A stretch of DNA of 64,000 nt, taken from NCBI GenBank assembly GCA_026018925.1, contig JAKSZU010000002.1, positions 157,537,400 through 157,601,399 of the forward strand, written 5' to 3'. This document shows, in pieces, positions 22,858 through 33,520 of the stretch (positions are counted from its first letter, which is position 1; every line of letters starts with the position of its first letter). The position numbers and the translations under genes were made by a program. The DNA is from Tupaia tana (lineage: Eukaryota > Chordata > Mammalia > Scandentia > Tupaiidae). Below the pieces are notes generated by a model. That model worked only from the letters and a program-made list of their open reading frames with translations. It was not told where the DNA came from and ran no database searches.

Positions 22858-23108
22858 GTGCCAGCAGGTGGCATGCATATTAGGGTGTTGGATCTCCTAG
22901 GGTTGACTTTGTGGTTCTAGTCCCAGATGCAGTAGCTTAAAAATCATGCCCGGTGTGCATATTTAAGTGTCTCTGTCTCAAATCCTGAAAGGAGACTAGA
23001 GGAGGAGGGACTGTGGCCATCCCACTTTGAGGATAATGTCTCACGTTCCCTCTTTCTCTCTCTGGTGAGCACATGGGTCCCATAACAAAAAATTAAAAAA
23101 AAAATTAA
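22858..23108 (+). mobile_element. type A tRNA-SINE, degraded
   Basis: Head 'gtgccagcaggtggcatgca', 'gtcccagatgcagtagctta', 'aatcctgaaaggagactaga', end 'cccataacaaaaaattaaaa'. Core palindrome destroyed (CCCACTTTGAGG). Confidence 0.75.
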
Positions 23109-23129
23109 CAAAGAAAGAAAAGAAAAGAT

Positions 23130-23312
23130 GCAGGGCAGGTGGCAAGGTAGTTAAGGCATCTGGACTCCCACATGGCTGACCACAGTTTGAATCCCAGACC
23201 TGGCAGCTTGCTTTCTCATTTCTCCTCTCTCTGTCTCTCTCCAGTCAACTTAAAAAATAAATAAATAAAATAATGACAATGAATAAAATAATTAAAAGAA
23301 AAGAAAAGAAAA
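23130..23312 (+). mobile_element. type B tRNA-SINE
   Basis: 'cagggcaggtggcaaggtag', 'gtttgaatcccagacctggc', 'agcttgctttctcatttctc', ATAAAT tail, then AAAAG repeats that also precede the head, so the A-rich target blurs the duplication. Confidence 0.82.
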
Positions 23313-23884
23313 AAGCAGTCATTTAATTAAGGTATCTTTCCCTTAAAACAAAAATATCTTTGTAATTATAGACACAGAGCAGAAACAGCACTCTGGGCAG
23401 GTTTCTTGTTCTGTTTTTGGAGAACCTCAGATATTTAATAAAACTAAATTGGAACAAGCTCTTGTTGCATAACACAGTATTATATTCATCTGAAAATGTT
23501 GTACCGACTAGAATTATTTGGGAGTTGATGTAGAAAAGCTCAGCAATGAACTGTTCTGTTTAATATGCTGTGGACTACATGAGAATGTCTACAAATGTGA
23601 ATGGTTTCTAATCTAAAGAAATGTACAGGTTTTTATTTTAAATATTAAATTTTCAATAACCTGGAAAATTTGGTTAGTTGAATGACTAGTTGCCTGGAGG
23701 TTATAACTTAAATTTCACTTTACTGGTTGGAAATCATTCACCTGTGAGAATTCTTCTGCCTTACAAAAATATCACTAGTCTGTCCAAACATGAACCAAAT
23801 TCAGTACCAATTTCTCTACCAACAGCCAATACACAGAAGTGGAAAACTGGGGGTATGGAAAGGAAAAATCTAGATTTGGCATGA
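23313..23884. other. unassigned intergenic DNA
   Basis: About 570 bp, AT-rich. Nothing recognised. Confidence 0.5.
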
Positions 23885-24005
23885 TCTGCCCTTTAAGAAT
23901 TGTGTTGCTTTAGGCAAATTAAGTACCTTTTCTGTTTCTCTTTCTATTAAGTTTCCTCATCTGTCAAAGGAAGATGGTAAGGTCCAGAGGACTGTCTAAT
24001 ACAAA
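23885..24005 (+). repeat. MIR SINE fragment
   Basis: 'tttaggcaaattaagtacct', 'taagtttcctcatctgtcaa' and 'ggaagatggtaaggtccaga' follow the MIR core. Confidence 0.7.
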
Positions 24006-24052
24006 GGATGGAACACTTGCAAAATGACTGAAATAGTGCAAACCACTAGGTA

Positions 24053-24117
24053 TTAGGTTGTCAGAAAAGTCATGACATATATTTCTATGTAAAAGTGCTT
24101 CTTTTTCAACAACCCAA
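24053..24117 (+). mobile_element. mariner-like MITE, copy 1
   Basis: 65-bp palindrome-like element flanked by TA (24051-24052, 24118-24119). It starts TTAGGTTGTCAGAAAAGTCA and ends CAACAACCCAA, an inverted-repeat match. The TTAGGTTG-type terminus is typical of mariner elements. A sister copy lies at 57129-57198 in opposite orientation. Confidence 0.8.
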
Positions 24118-24127
24118 TAGTTTGCCT

Positions 24128-24190
24128 TAAACAAACAAACAAGAACAAAACAAAAACAAAAACAAAAACAAAAAAGGACAACAACAAAAA
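24128..24190 (+). repeat. AAAAC/AAAC low-complexity tract
   Basis: Repeated AAAC and AAAAAC units directly between the MITE and the MEG-like SINE. Confidence 0.85.
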
Positions 24191-24224
24191 ACCTAACTAA
24201 ACATATTTATATATAACAAAATAA

Positions 24225-24437
24225 TCGGCCAGCTCGGTGGCTCAGGGGTAATGTGCCTGCTCAAGTGATGCCAGATCACTGGTTTGGGTCCCTGGTCCGC
24301 CTCTACATACTGGGCGGAAGTGCTGATGTCTTGACTGGCCGGGAAGGCTGAGGGAGGGCATTGCTGCCTGAGACTCTGCTGAGGGTGCTTGTCTCTCTTT
24401 CTCACTTTCTCATATGAAATAAATGAATAAATAAATG
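24225..24437 (+). mobile_element. MEG-like tRNA-SINE
   Basis: The head TCGGCCAGCTCGGTGGCTCA is unlike types A, B and C and resembles the start of the bat MEG SINEs as I recall them (GGCCGGCTCGGTGGCTCAGG). B-box-like GGTTTGGGTCC follows, then a unique region, a TCTCTTTCTC tract and an AATAAATAAA tail. The single copy is the main clue to host clade. Confidence 0.6.
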
Positions 24438-24464
24438 TAAAACTCCACATCACAGTTGCTCAAA

Positions 24465-24835
24465 ATATTTGCAACGCCTCTCTCTATCAGACCCATCCCC
24501 GCAGAGCCCCTCCCCAGTGCCCTCATGGTGGAAGGGATCTGCATCCCATCCCACTGGCTGTATGACTTGCTTTGACCAGGAAGATCTGAGCCAAGGTGGT
24601 GTGGTCTGTGTTGAAGCAGCTTTCAGATCCACTGCTTGATCTGCCATGCCTGTTTTTTTCTGCCACAAGATCAGAATCTCTGAAATAACGGCTTACCCTT
24701 CTTGAATGATGACAACATGTAAGAGAGTTAACTCATATAATATGAGAAAAAAAAAATTATCATTGTAAGCCACAATGTTACTATGTTACATTGTAAGCCA
24801 CTTTGTTACTATGGCATAACTTGACAAAAGCTTAC
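24465..24835 (+). mobile_element. MLT1-like LTR fragment (MaLR)
   Basis: 'tgtatgacttgctttgacca' and, at the 3' side, 'cattgtaagccac' with 'tttgttactatggcataac' match the recalled MLT1 LTR layout. No internal retroviral sequence is visible. It contains a 28-bp tandem duplication at 24761-24816. Confidence 0.5.
24761..24816 (+). repeat. 28-bp tandem duplication
   Basis: Two adjacent units starting cattgtaagccac (24761-24788 and 24789-24816) differ at only a few positions. Confidence 0.85.
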
Positions 24836-24874
24836 TGACCAACTATGTTATCATTGCTTGGTGGTAGGCAGCTG

Positions 24875-24995
24875 CGGTACGCTGAGAAAAGCATTGGCCT
24901 TGAAATCAGAAAATCTAAAATAAACCTCCTCTGGCTCTGTGACCTGGGACACCACATAATCTTGCATGGCCCATTTCCATGGCTACTGTGCAGTT
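24875..24995 (+). repeat. MIR SINE fragment
   Basis: 'gcattggccttgaaatcaga' and 'ggctctgtgacctgggacac' match the MIR tRNA-core junction. Confidence 0.6.
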
Positions 24996-25090
24996 AGTGA
25001 GAACAGACACTCAACTACTTACTACCGTTGTGATTATTGATCTCTTCATGCTTTAATTCTCTGCCTTAAAAATGGAAATAATATATACCT

Positions 25091-25351
25091 GGGCTGGCCC
25101 TGTAGAACAGTGATTAAGCACTGTGTATAGAGAGCCAGATCTCATGTAGTCATCCACAGTTAAAGTCCCAGACCCGGTGGTTTGAAAAACATACCAGGCA
25201 CATGTGCATACATGCCCAAAGTCCTGATGAGATAGAGAAACGGAGGAAAAAGGATTGTGGCATGACCATGCCCTACTGAAGGGTGTTTCATTTCTTTCTG
25301 TCTCTGGTGAGAGCATGTGCCCTCTGGCAATAATAAAAAAAGGATCTTAGC
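25091..25351 (+). mobile_element. type A-like tRNA-SINE, degraded
   Basis: Head gggctggccctgtagaacag is diverged. 'gtcccagacccggtggtttg', 'gcccaaagtcctgatgagat' and 'agcatgtgccctctggcaat' are retained. Imperfect duplication atatatacct/atatctacct at 25081-25090 and 25352-25361. Confidence 0.75.
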
Positions 25352-25439
25352 ATATCTACCTTTAAAAATACATATATATTTATACATCTCACAGGGTTGT
25401 TCTAAAATTAAAGGCATTAATTAATGTAAAGTTTTTAGA

Positions 25440-25495
25440 GACTTGCCTGGCATATGGTAAACCTGAACACATGCTGATTATATTATTGCTTCATT
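25440..25495 (+). repeat. MIR/L2 terminal fragment
   Basis: 'acttgcctggcatatggtaa' then 'acatgctgattatattattg' fits the MIR 3' end. Confidence 0.45.
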
Positions 25496-25654
25496 ACTAT
25501 TATTATTCCTTTTTCATAGGTTTGGGGGACTTAAAGGTAATACAGCATTTGTGAACTATACAGTGCTATGCAGCTCTGTATGGCTATTCTAACCCTTCAT
25601 CACCCATCTCACTTGCAGCCCGTTAGTAGCTACGAGAAACTCTGTAAGAGCAGA

Positions 25655-25745
25655 GGTCTTTGCAGTGTTCACAGTTACATTTTGAGCCCTCAAATACGAT
25701 CAGGCACACAGTAGACTAGTAAATATTTGTTGAATGAATGAAAAA
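25655..25745 (+). repeat. L2 LINE terminus
   Basis: 'ttttgagccctcaaatacga', 'caggcacacagtagac' and 'aaatatttgttgaatgaatg' match the L2 end. Confidence 0.65.
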
Positions 25746-26675
25746 AAATCAAGGTCTCCTTTGTGATCTTTTCAACCCAGATATTATTCTAAAATTACAT
25801 TCTCACTGAGTCTGAGACAGTTTCATGTATCAAAGCTTCATATTGTATATGCCAGCTTATTTCAGGTACTGGGTATATTTAAGTCTCTACTTAAATTAGC
25901 CAACTTACTAGACCTATGTTCAGTAAAAATACTATATGTCATCACTTCTCAGCAGAGATCAGAATAATTGGTGCTACACATTAGGAGAATCACCTTAAAT
26001 TAAAGGATGTACTATAATAATGTCTTTGATCAATGTACAATAGAGTACATGTCAACATTTTTTATACTCTGAATTATGAAACTAGTCCAAGGATTTCAAT
26101 TTTTTTCTTTGACATTAAGGCTGAGACAATTGAAATTATACTTTTTTAATAAAAGAGTGACAGTATATTTTTAAAGCAAATTTGAACTGACATGCAACAA
26201 ATAAAATAACAAAATGTTTCACATGTGCTTGGTTAAAAGACAATTATAAATAATATATTTCAAATCAACTTCCAAAACCCCACATTTGAGGCCAAATTAT
26301 CTGAAAATGCCCTATAAGTTAAAAAATATTTTCTATGTTATTACTAAATAGCAATGCTGCTATTGTACTTAGTAGTTTAGAAAACATAAGGAGAGTTTGT
26401 ATTGGGAGTATTGAGGGATGAATGGACAACACTGTTTTTACTATAATTTAAGCAATTATTTTAAGACTCTTCATTAAACAATTATTATTTTGAGTACTGA
26501 AAATAATACTGCTTTTACTCATATTACAGTATTATAAAATACTAGAATTAGATACGTTCTTAGAGGTCACCAAATTGCTCCTTGATCCAATTGCTATTGG
26601 TTTTTTATGTATTATTTCGGCAATCATTATTTCAGATAACACATAAAATCTAGTAGTCACCGGCCTTAAAAATAC
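25746..26675. other. unassigned intergenic DNA
   Basis: About 0.93 kb, strongly AT-rich. Nothing recognised. Confidence 0.5.
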
Positions 26676-26685
26676 CTTAATATCT

Positions 26686-26950
26686 GGGACCAGCAGATGG
26701 CATAAGGGTGACGTGACTGGACTCCCATGTAGTCGACTGTGGTTCAAGTCCCAAACCTGGTGGCTTATATCGGACATGTGTACATGCATGCATGCCAAAG
26801 ATCTTGAGAAGAGAATGGCGGAGACAGTATTGCGGTGTGGCCTTCACCCCTGGGAAAGTGATTTCTCACTTTGTCTCTCTGTGTCTCTGTGTCTCTGGAG
26901 AGCACATTCACCCTATAGCAAAAATCTCTCTCTAAAAAAAAAAAAAGGCA
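26686..26950 (+). mobile_element. type A tRNA-SINE
   Basis: Head gggaccagcagatggcataa, B box GGTTCAAGTCC (CpG lost), end 'ccctatagcaaaaatctctc'. Flanks cttaatatct and cttaaaatct (26676, 26952) are a plausible duplication. Confidence 0.88.
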
Positions 26951-27199
26951 ACTTAAAATCTTACACTTGTCCAGCCTTGTCTGACAGCACTTTGTAACGA
27001 TCCATTTTTAGGCAAGGCCAGTGCTTCAAGTTCTTCGTTCTGAGCGGTGGGAGTTCTGTCTACCTGATGCCTGTGCTCTGAAGCCTGTGTAGTCACTCCA
27101 AGAGAACACTTCTCAAATACTCAGACAGTTATCATACCTCTCTTCCCAAGTCTATTTGCAGTAACGATCTCCTGTTCCAATTGATTCGTCAGATGGCAT

Positions 27200-27720
27200 T
27201 TTTTAGAAACTTCTCCCCACTTCCGTGTTCACCTCTATAAGGTCGTTTCTCGTGGACGTACCTCAGCTTGGCCGTGCCAGAGAAATGCAGCCTTCCCTTT
27301 CTGGAGTCGTCTCTAATCATTTTCTCCTTGCTCCCTAGATTCTAGCTACATAGATGCTCTTCTGTGCTTCAAAAACACCATTTTTTAAAACCCCTGCGTC
27401 TCTGCGTTTGCCCCGCTGTGTCTTCTCACCACTTTCCATATGACTGTTTCCTTCTCACCTTCATCCTCCACTGTGTATGTCACCTCCTCAGAGAGACATC
27501 TCTCACAATCCACCCGGGCCAACTTCTCTCCTCTACGCCCAGTCACTGGCTAATCTCTGCTTTGCTTTCAATTTCGCACTGACCGTTTTCCAAACTTATC
27601 TTGGTTATTTCTGTCCTTATTTATTGGCGGCTTCCTCCTAGAAGGTAAGTTCATCCCTTTTCTTCCTGAGCCTAGAACAGAACATGGCACACGGAAGAAA
27701 GCGGGAAAGGAGGGAACGGC
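27200..27720 (+). repeat. L2 LINE 3' region
   Basis: 'ctgcgtttgccccgctgtgt', 'cctcctcagagagacatctc', 'tccttatttattggcggctt' and 'cctagaacagaacatggcac' run in the L2 3' order. Confidence 0.6.
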
Positions 27721-27786
27721 TTCTGCTCTGGGCCATGTAGCGGACGCGTGTCACTCTATTTTTGATTAATACAGTCAAGATTGCAT

Positions 27787-28067
27787 GGGGATCAGCAGTT
27801 AGTGTAATGGCTATGTCGCTGGACTCCTATGTGGTCGACCGCGGTTCGAGTCCGGACCTGGTGGCTTGAACTCATGCTGGGCATGTGTGTGTATGTGCCC
27901 AAGATCCTGAGAGGAGAATGGAGGAGAAGGAATTGCGGTGTGGCCATCCTCCCTGGGGGGTGATTTCTCGCTTTCTGTCTCTCTGTCTCTCTCTGTCTGT
28001 CTGGTAAGCGCACGCGCCCTATAGCAAAAACCTCTCCAAAAAAAAAACAAAAACAAAAAAGCAAAAC
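27787..28067 (+). mobile_element. type A tRNA-SINE, young
   Basis: Perfect duplication agattgcat at 27778-27786 and 28068-28076. A and B boxes are exact to consensus. Core CCTCCCTGGGGGG. Confidence 0.93.
27800..27853 (+). promoter_or_regulatory. internal Pol III promoter of a type A SINE
   Basis: A box TAGTGTAATGG (27800-27810) fits TRGYNNARNGG, and B box GGTTCGAGTCC (27843-27853) fits GGTTCGANTCC. Type 2 internal promoter layout. Transcription itself is inferred, not shown. Confidence 0.6.
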
Positions 28068-28076
28068 AGATTGCAT

Positions 28077-28463
28077 AAGCTTTTCTGGCAGCCACTCCAC
28101 ATTTATCTAAGGTCAGTAAAACGGTGTCTTTTCCACATGTGGGATGAGACACACGCTTTCCCATGGCATGATCGTGCTGCTGAATTTTAAAAGGAGGGCT
28201 GGAATGGTTGGATCCAGTCCATTCTCCTAGCTCTGTTCCGATTTTCTCATCCAACACTTGTATCTTACCTACTGCCTGTCAACAATGACTTTGCTACCCC
28301 ACTCTCATTTATGTCCTGGAAGAAGGATACATTCCCACAGCATGTGCGCTTTCGCAAGCTAGGCTTGTATTGAGTCTACTTCACATCAAAGCTGTTATTC
28401 CTGGGAGTTAGAACATGAGTCTGATTCATAAGTGTTGCTTTGTTTTTCTCTTACTTTTGTTTC
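28077..28463. other. unassigned intergenic DNA
   Basis: About 390 bp of single-copy-looking sequence. Nothing recognised. Confidence 0.5.
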
Positions 28464-28479
28464 TACATTTTCTTCTTCT

Positions 28480-28755
28480 TCTTCTTTTTCTTTTTCTTAT
28501 TTATTTATTTTTTTTGGAGAGGTTTTTGCTATAGGGTGCGTGCACTTGTCAGAAAGACAAAGACAGAAAGTGAGAAATCAACCCCTAGGGGGGATGGCCA
28601 CGCCGAAATCCCTTCTCCTCCATTCTCCTCTTGGGATTTTGGGCATGCACACACACGCACCCCGTGTGAGTTTAGTCCACTGGGTCCAGGACTCAAGCTG
28701 TGGTCGACTACCTGGGAGTCCAGCAACATAGCCATTACACCAACTGCTAGTCTGG
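28480..28755 (-). mobile_element. type A tRNA-SINE
   Basis: T/C-rich tail, 'ttgctatagggtgcgtgcac', core CCCCTAGGGGGG, head complement ending 'acaccaactgctagtc'. Flanks tacattttcttct and tacatgttcttct (28464, 28756) form the duplication. Confidence 0.88.
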
Positions 28756-28794
28756 TACATGTTCTTCTCTTTAATTTTTTTTTTTTTTTAATCT

Positions 28795-28972
28795 GGGGCT
28801 GGCAGGTGGCATGGTGGTTAAGGGTGCTGGACTCCCACATAGGTAATAACGGTTCGAGTCCTGGACATGGCAGCTTGCTTTCTCACTTTCTCTCTCTTTC
28901 TCTGTCACTCTGTCCTTCTCTGGTCAAATAAAATAAGCAAATAAATAAAGTGAAATAAAATAATTCTAAAAA
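28795..28972 (+). mobile_element. type B tRNA-SINE
   Basis: Head 'ggggctggcaggtggcatgg', B box GGTTCGAGTCC exact, 'cagcttgctttctcactttc', 'ctctggtcaaataaaataag' tail. Probably the least decayed type B copy. Confidence 0.9.
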
Positions 28973-31067
28973 CATTATTTGTTCTCCCCCTATGCCTTGG
29001 GATTGCTGGCAGTCGTGGCAAACACTGCTGACAACCTAGGGTTAAATCATTAGCTGACACCCCGATTATTGTCCATGCATCAATAAGACAACTTCCAGGA
29101 ACCTCATTTCAGGCCACTTAGAAAAACATTCCCATTGGGCGCTGTCCTCCGCTGTAGGTGTTACTGCCTAGGTTTGTTCCATGAGAGCCAAGTTGGGTGT
29201 TAAGATATTTGCTGAGAATTGTAGAACCAGGGAGTGCATTAAAGGAAAAGAGTCACTGCAGATGACAGAGAGAAGAACAAGCAGCAGCTCTTGCCAATAA
29301 AACGCTATGATGGTACGGAATAGAAATGAGAAATTGCTTTTCCAAAATTCTTGCATTTATTAACTACCACAAATCTATAAAATCAATGAGGACAGTTATT
29401 TTTCTCCTAGATTTACTGACTAGTGATGAAAAGGCTAAGGAACCCAGGGGTGCCATGGGGGTAATGCAAACGAATCCCCATGGAAAGGTCCTAGTTTGCA
29501 TACTGAGGCCTTCCTGAGCACGCCAGGCATGTATGTCCATATTCCAGACTGCTGACGCTGGGAGTGAATGCGGTATAGGAAATCTGTTGGGGTTACTTGC
29601 CTTCGTCTCTCCCTCATGGAAGAAAAAGAAGCTTAAAAAAAACTAAGAAGCCAGCTCAGAGCCCTGATGCGAGCAGCAGTGGTCTTTAATGCCTTCCTCC
29701 CGAGTGCAGCCGGCCCTAGAACAGAGTACGTCTTCAGTCCTGTGCCTATATCCCAGCTCAACATCCTGGGATACCTTGTTCCAACAGCTTCTAGCAGCGA
29801 CTATATTTACACATTAATTAATCTGAAGAGTCTAAGCAACATCTGGACTGCCACCGTGCGAACAGACCATGGCTACTAAACCGAGAAATAAATTGGGGCA
29901 CAGTACTGCCTTCATTTAGGGGATGCGACAGATTTTAAATAAAAGTACTGCCTGCTGGAAAAGCTCTGGAAAATCAAAACAAAATTTACAGCCTCAATAG
30001 GGATGTGCAACTTACTCTTGGGACCACCTGAAAACCAATGTGACACAAATAAACAACCACCAAAGAAATGAAGATCAGATAAATTCCTTTCCACTTGGCT
30101 CCTTCTTTTTTTGAATGAAGCTAAGATCACACGGGACAGAGCCAAGTTGCGAAGGCCTACTCTCACAAGAGAACTCTGCTGCTGGAAACAATTGTGTCTG
30201 ATTCCTTGAAATAGTTTCTAGGAACAAAGGCCACCCATTAAGTAAAGGCATCCAAATGACCCTTTGCTGGGCGAAAAGAGAATGATTTCAGCCGGCCACT
30301 GCCTCTCAATACCCCACAGCCATTGACCTCTGCTCATTAAACAAATAACCGCATAGCTTAAGCATCTATGGCTTTAAAAGAAAAATAGTTCTGATGCCTT
30401 TGCTTCATTCCGAAAACACTCAAAAGTATCATATCATTTAAAGGGATTAAAGGGAGTCACTGATTAGAGAGTGTAGATAGTACAATAAAAAGATACTCTA
30501 GAAATTGAATTTTGTGAAAAAAGGCAAAATGCTCATTAATTTAATTAGCACATAAACATCGAGCATAGTCAGTCAAGTTCAATATGATTTGAATTGCATG
30601 AAGATATATTAACGTAAGAGATGAAGAGATATTTGCAACCTGTGAGAACATCGTGCTGTTGGAAATGTTCCCTAAACGGTCATAATATTAGGCCGCATAG
30701 AAACTGGCTTTCTCTCTATATGTTAACCACCCAGAGAATCATGCAAATTCACGGTGGGCAAAATAGATTTCCTGGGTCATTAGGGGGAGGAGCTTGTGAA
30801 CCAAAGATTCCTGGAGACTGTCTTCTCCATCATTCTCCTTTTTCCATCACTTTAGGAACTAGGCTCATTGCCAAAGCCCACACATTGCGCAGTCACAGAA
30901 GGGGAAGCAAATCCGACATTAGCTAACTTAGAGGCCTCGTAAACAGACGGATCTCTATGTAAAAGACAGTGATTTGCATGCTGCCAAGGTCCAGTACAGC
31001 CCTTAGAAGGAGTATCTGTGAACTGTTACCCTGCTGTTCATGGATGGTTTAAACAATTTTGCTGGTT
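28973..31067. other. SINE-free intergenic DNA
   Basis: About 2.1 kb with no recognised transposon. Base composition is more balanced than neighbouring AT-rich gaps. Frames are short and no splice-bounded exon stands out. A candidate for conserved non-coding sequence, untested. Confidence 0.45.
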
Positions 31068-31076
31068 AAGACAATA

Positions 31077-31253
31077 CATTTTTAAAAAGAATTATTTATT
31101 TATTTAATTCTGTTTGTTATTATTTTAAATTTGACCTGAGAAAGAGAGAGGGAAAGGGAAAGCGAGAAAGCAAGCCACCAGATCTGGGACTCGAAACTGT
31201 GGTTGGCCATGTGGGAATCCAGTGCCTTTAACCACCATGCCACTTGCCGGCCC
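31077..31253 (-). mobile_element. type B tRNA-SINE
   Basis: 'tgacctgagaaagagagagg', 'aaagcaagccaccagatctg', head complement 'accatgccacttgccggccc'. Duplication aagacaata at 31068-31076 and 31254-31262. Confidence 0.88.
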
Positions 31254-31264
31254 AAGACAATAAC

Positions 31265-31532
31265 TTTTTTTTTTTTTTTTTGAGAGGTTTTTGCTACAGG
31301 GCGCGTGTGCTCGCCAGAAAGACAGAGAGAGACAGAGAGATAGAAAGCGAGAAATCACCCCCCAGGGGGGATGGCCACACCACAATCCCTTCTCCTCCAT
31401 TCTCCTCTCGGGATCTTGGGCACGTACGCACACGCGCCCGGCGTGAGTTTTGAGCCACCAGGTCTGGTATTCGAACCGCAGTCAACTACATGGGAGTCCA
31501 GCGACATAGCCATTATTCTAACTGCTGGTCCC
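31265..31532 (-). mobile_element. type A tRNA-SINE next to type B
   Basis: Starts just past the 3' target duplication of the preceding type B copy. Long T tail, 'tgctacagggcgcgtgtgct', intact C/G core, head complement 'ctaactgctggtccc'. Flanks aataactttt/aataaatttt suggest its own duplication. Confidence 0.9.
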
Positions 31533-31659
31533 AGGATAATAAATTTTTAACAAGTTAAGTCAGTACAGAGCAAACCAGTTAAAATTTTTTTGGATTCTCT
31601 GTCCTGACTACCATGAAGCTCTAATACTCCTGAGCACATATTACAATAGAAAAGACATA

Positions 31660-31907
31660 GGAGTCCATTAAAAAAAATTAAAGTTACCAGACAATACACT
31701 CACCCAAGACACAGTGAGAGAGGGAGGAGAAAGCACTCCCTGTGGGGTACAGTCACATGGCAATCCCTTCTTCTCCCTCTTTCACTCCTTTCAGGATTTT
31801 GGTTATGCATGCACATGTGCCCAGTATGTTTTTCAAACTGCCAGGTCTAGGACTTGAACAGTGCAGTTGGCCATGTGGGATACAGCCCCAGGCCCCAGGC
31901 TGGCCTT
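31660..31907 (-). mobile_element. type A-like tRNA-SINE, degraded
   Basis: 'ccagacaatacactcaccca', 'caatcccttcttctccctct', 'gttatgcatgcacatgtgcc', 'caaactgccaggtctaggac'. Head end largely lost ('ggccatgtgggatacagccc'). Confidence 0.65.
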
Positions 31908-32204
31908 GTGATTCCATTCCTGAAATGAACTTTCATCTTGCACCTAAAGAAGACAGCCTGGACTGGCCTGCCATTCTTTGATATCCTCACCTAAATACTA
32001 GAAACTCAATTATAAAAAGAAAAACAGTTTTTTTTTTTAAGTCAATGGGCATCTATTTTAAGTTACTCCGCTAATGTGAATAACAACTTTACATTTTACA
32101 TAAGGAGCTAGAACTGTGGAATTAGTCAACAGTATTTTTGGTGTGCACTCCTTATAAAACATCATGAATCATTCTTTTCCTTCACTTTTATTTCCCAACA
32201 CTAC

Positions 32205-32605
32205 TGAGGTTTGCCTTCTATGTCTCTCACTAAATCTCAGACTCCTTTCAGACTCGTCTCGCCCTCTCCAGCTCTCTAACCTCTCAAAATTTGATATTTT
32301 CCTCTTCTCTTGCTCTGGCTGTGTCATCTGTGCTCTCAGTTCCCACCTCTGTACACTGACTCACCAACTTCTCCTTAGTGCACCTTGGGCCAGACTTCTC
32401 CAAGCCCCAGACACATCCAAAGGCCTACCAACACACAGTTTTGGATATCTCAAAAACATCTCAAACTCAGCACATCTGAAGTTGAACTCATGATAGCCTC
32501 CCACCCTTTGGTAATTTCCCTCGATTCCTGTTCCTTATCAGCTTCTGCCAAGCTTATTCCCATCTCTGACAATCTACCCAAACAGCAATCATCTCTCATT
32601 TGGAC
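32205..32605 (+). repeat. L2 LINE fragment, ORF2 3' part
   Basis: 'agccccagacacatccaaag', 'caaaaacatctcaaactcag' and 'gaagttgaactcatgatagc' match the L2 phrase (gctccagacccacatatccaactg..catctcaaactcaacatg..gaactcatgat). An open frame crossing this region is therefore LINE debris. Confidence 0.68.
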
Positions 32606-32757
32606 TATTGAGGTAGAAGAATCCAGAAAAAGCAGTAAGACAGGAGAACTGGGAGATTTCAAGAAAGTAAATTGGAAGAAAACAAAACATGTGGTCAACG
32701 ATGAAAAAAAGAGATTAGGACTAAAAAAGACATGGCAGTCAATAATTAGCAGGTCAC

Positions 32758-32800
32758 AGGTGATCAGGGAGAGTTATTGTGATCAGGGAGAGTTATTTTG
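32758..32800 (+). repeat. short tandem duplication
   Basis: tgatcagggagagttatt occurs twice back to back (from about 32760 and 32779). Confidence 0.85.
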
Positions 32801-32964
32801 GTGGAGAGGTGGAGGTGAGATTGCAATAGAGGGAGGAATGAGTACAAATGTCACGCGTGACAAAGAATTGGTGGCACGAAGATACGACTGAAGCAGAAGG
32901 AATCCCACGCAGGCAGAGGTGGGTAGGCTAACACTGAGCAGAAAAGTGGATGAAGAGATGTCTT

Positions 32965-33175
32965 TTTTTTTTTTCTCCTTTACTTCTTTCCTTCCATAAG
33001 CAAGAGAGACAGAGAGGGAGAGACAGCACCCCTAAAAGGATGCTCCAATCCACCCCCAAGCTTCAGTGAGTACTGGATTAAGGGCGGTCTTCAGATGAGA
33101 GCCCATAGCCTTCCCATGTGGGTCAGCCTCTCAGAGATGGGTGCTTTACCACGGCTCCACTCTCTGGCCCTGGAA
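32965..33175 (-). mobile_element. type C SINE
   Basis: T tail, 'acttctttccttccataagc', 'aagagagacagagagggaga', 'cttcccatgtgggtcagcct', head complement 'ggctccactctctggccctg'. Diverged but in the same order as 12371-12600. Confidence 0.65.
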
Positions 33176-33272
33176 ACAGAGATAGAAGGACCGCATGTGT
33201 GATTACATCCACTTCTTAATGAATTAGATGGAAGCATTATCAGAAATGGGGGAAAAGTTGTTAGAAGAGATC

Positions 33273-33520
33273 AGGCCAGTTGGTGGCATGATGGTTAAGG
33301 TGCAATACATGGCCAGTTGTACAGTTCGAGTCCCTGACCAGCAACTTGAAAAAAACACTGAGTGCATATGCATGCATGTCCAAAATCCCGAGAGGAGAAT
33401 GGAGAAGGGATTGTGGTGTGGCCAACCCCTGGAGAAAGCTGTCTCACTTTCCTGCTCTCTTTCTCTCTGTCTGTCTCTGGTGCACATGCCCTATGGAAAA
33501 TTTAAAAAAGAGAGAGTGAG
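33273..33520 (+). mobile_element. type A-like tRNA-SINE, degraded
   Basis: Head 'aggccagttggtggcatgat', 'cagttcgagtccctgaccag', 'ccaaaatcccgagaggagaa', end 'catgccctatggaaaattta'. gagatc flanks at about 33266 and 33517. Confidence 0.78.

Noticed and set aside
24225-24437. Carnivore CAN or bat VES SINE
   Set aside because: It shares GGTGGCTCAG with several tRNA-SINEs, but the following bases and body do not fit CAN or VES as I recall them. MEG fits better.
32385-32891. 168-codon open frame
   Set aside because: Its first part coincides with an L2 fragment and the rest has no domain or repeat-independent support.
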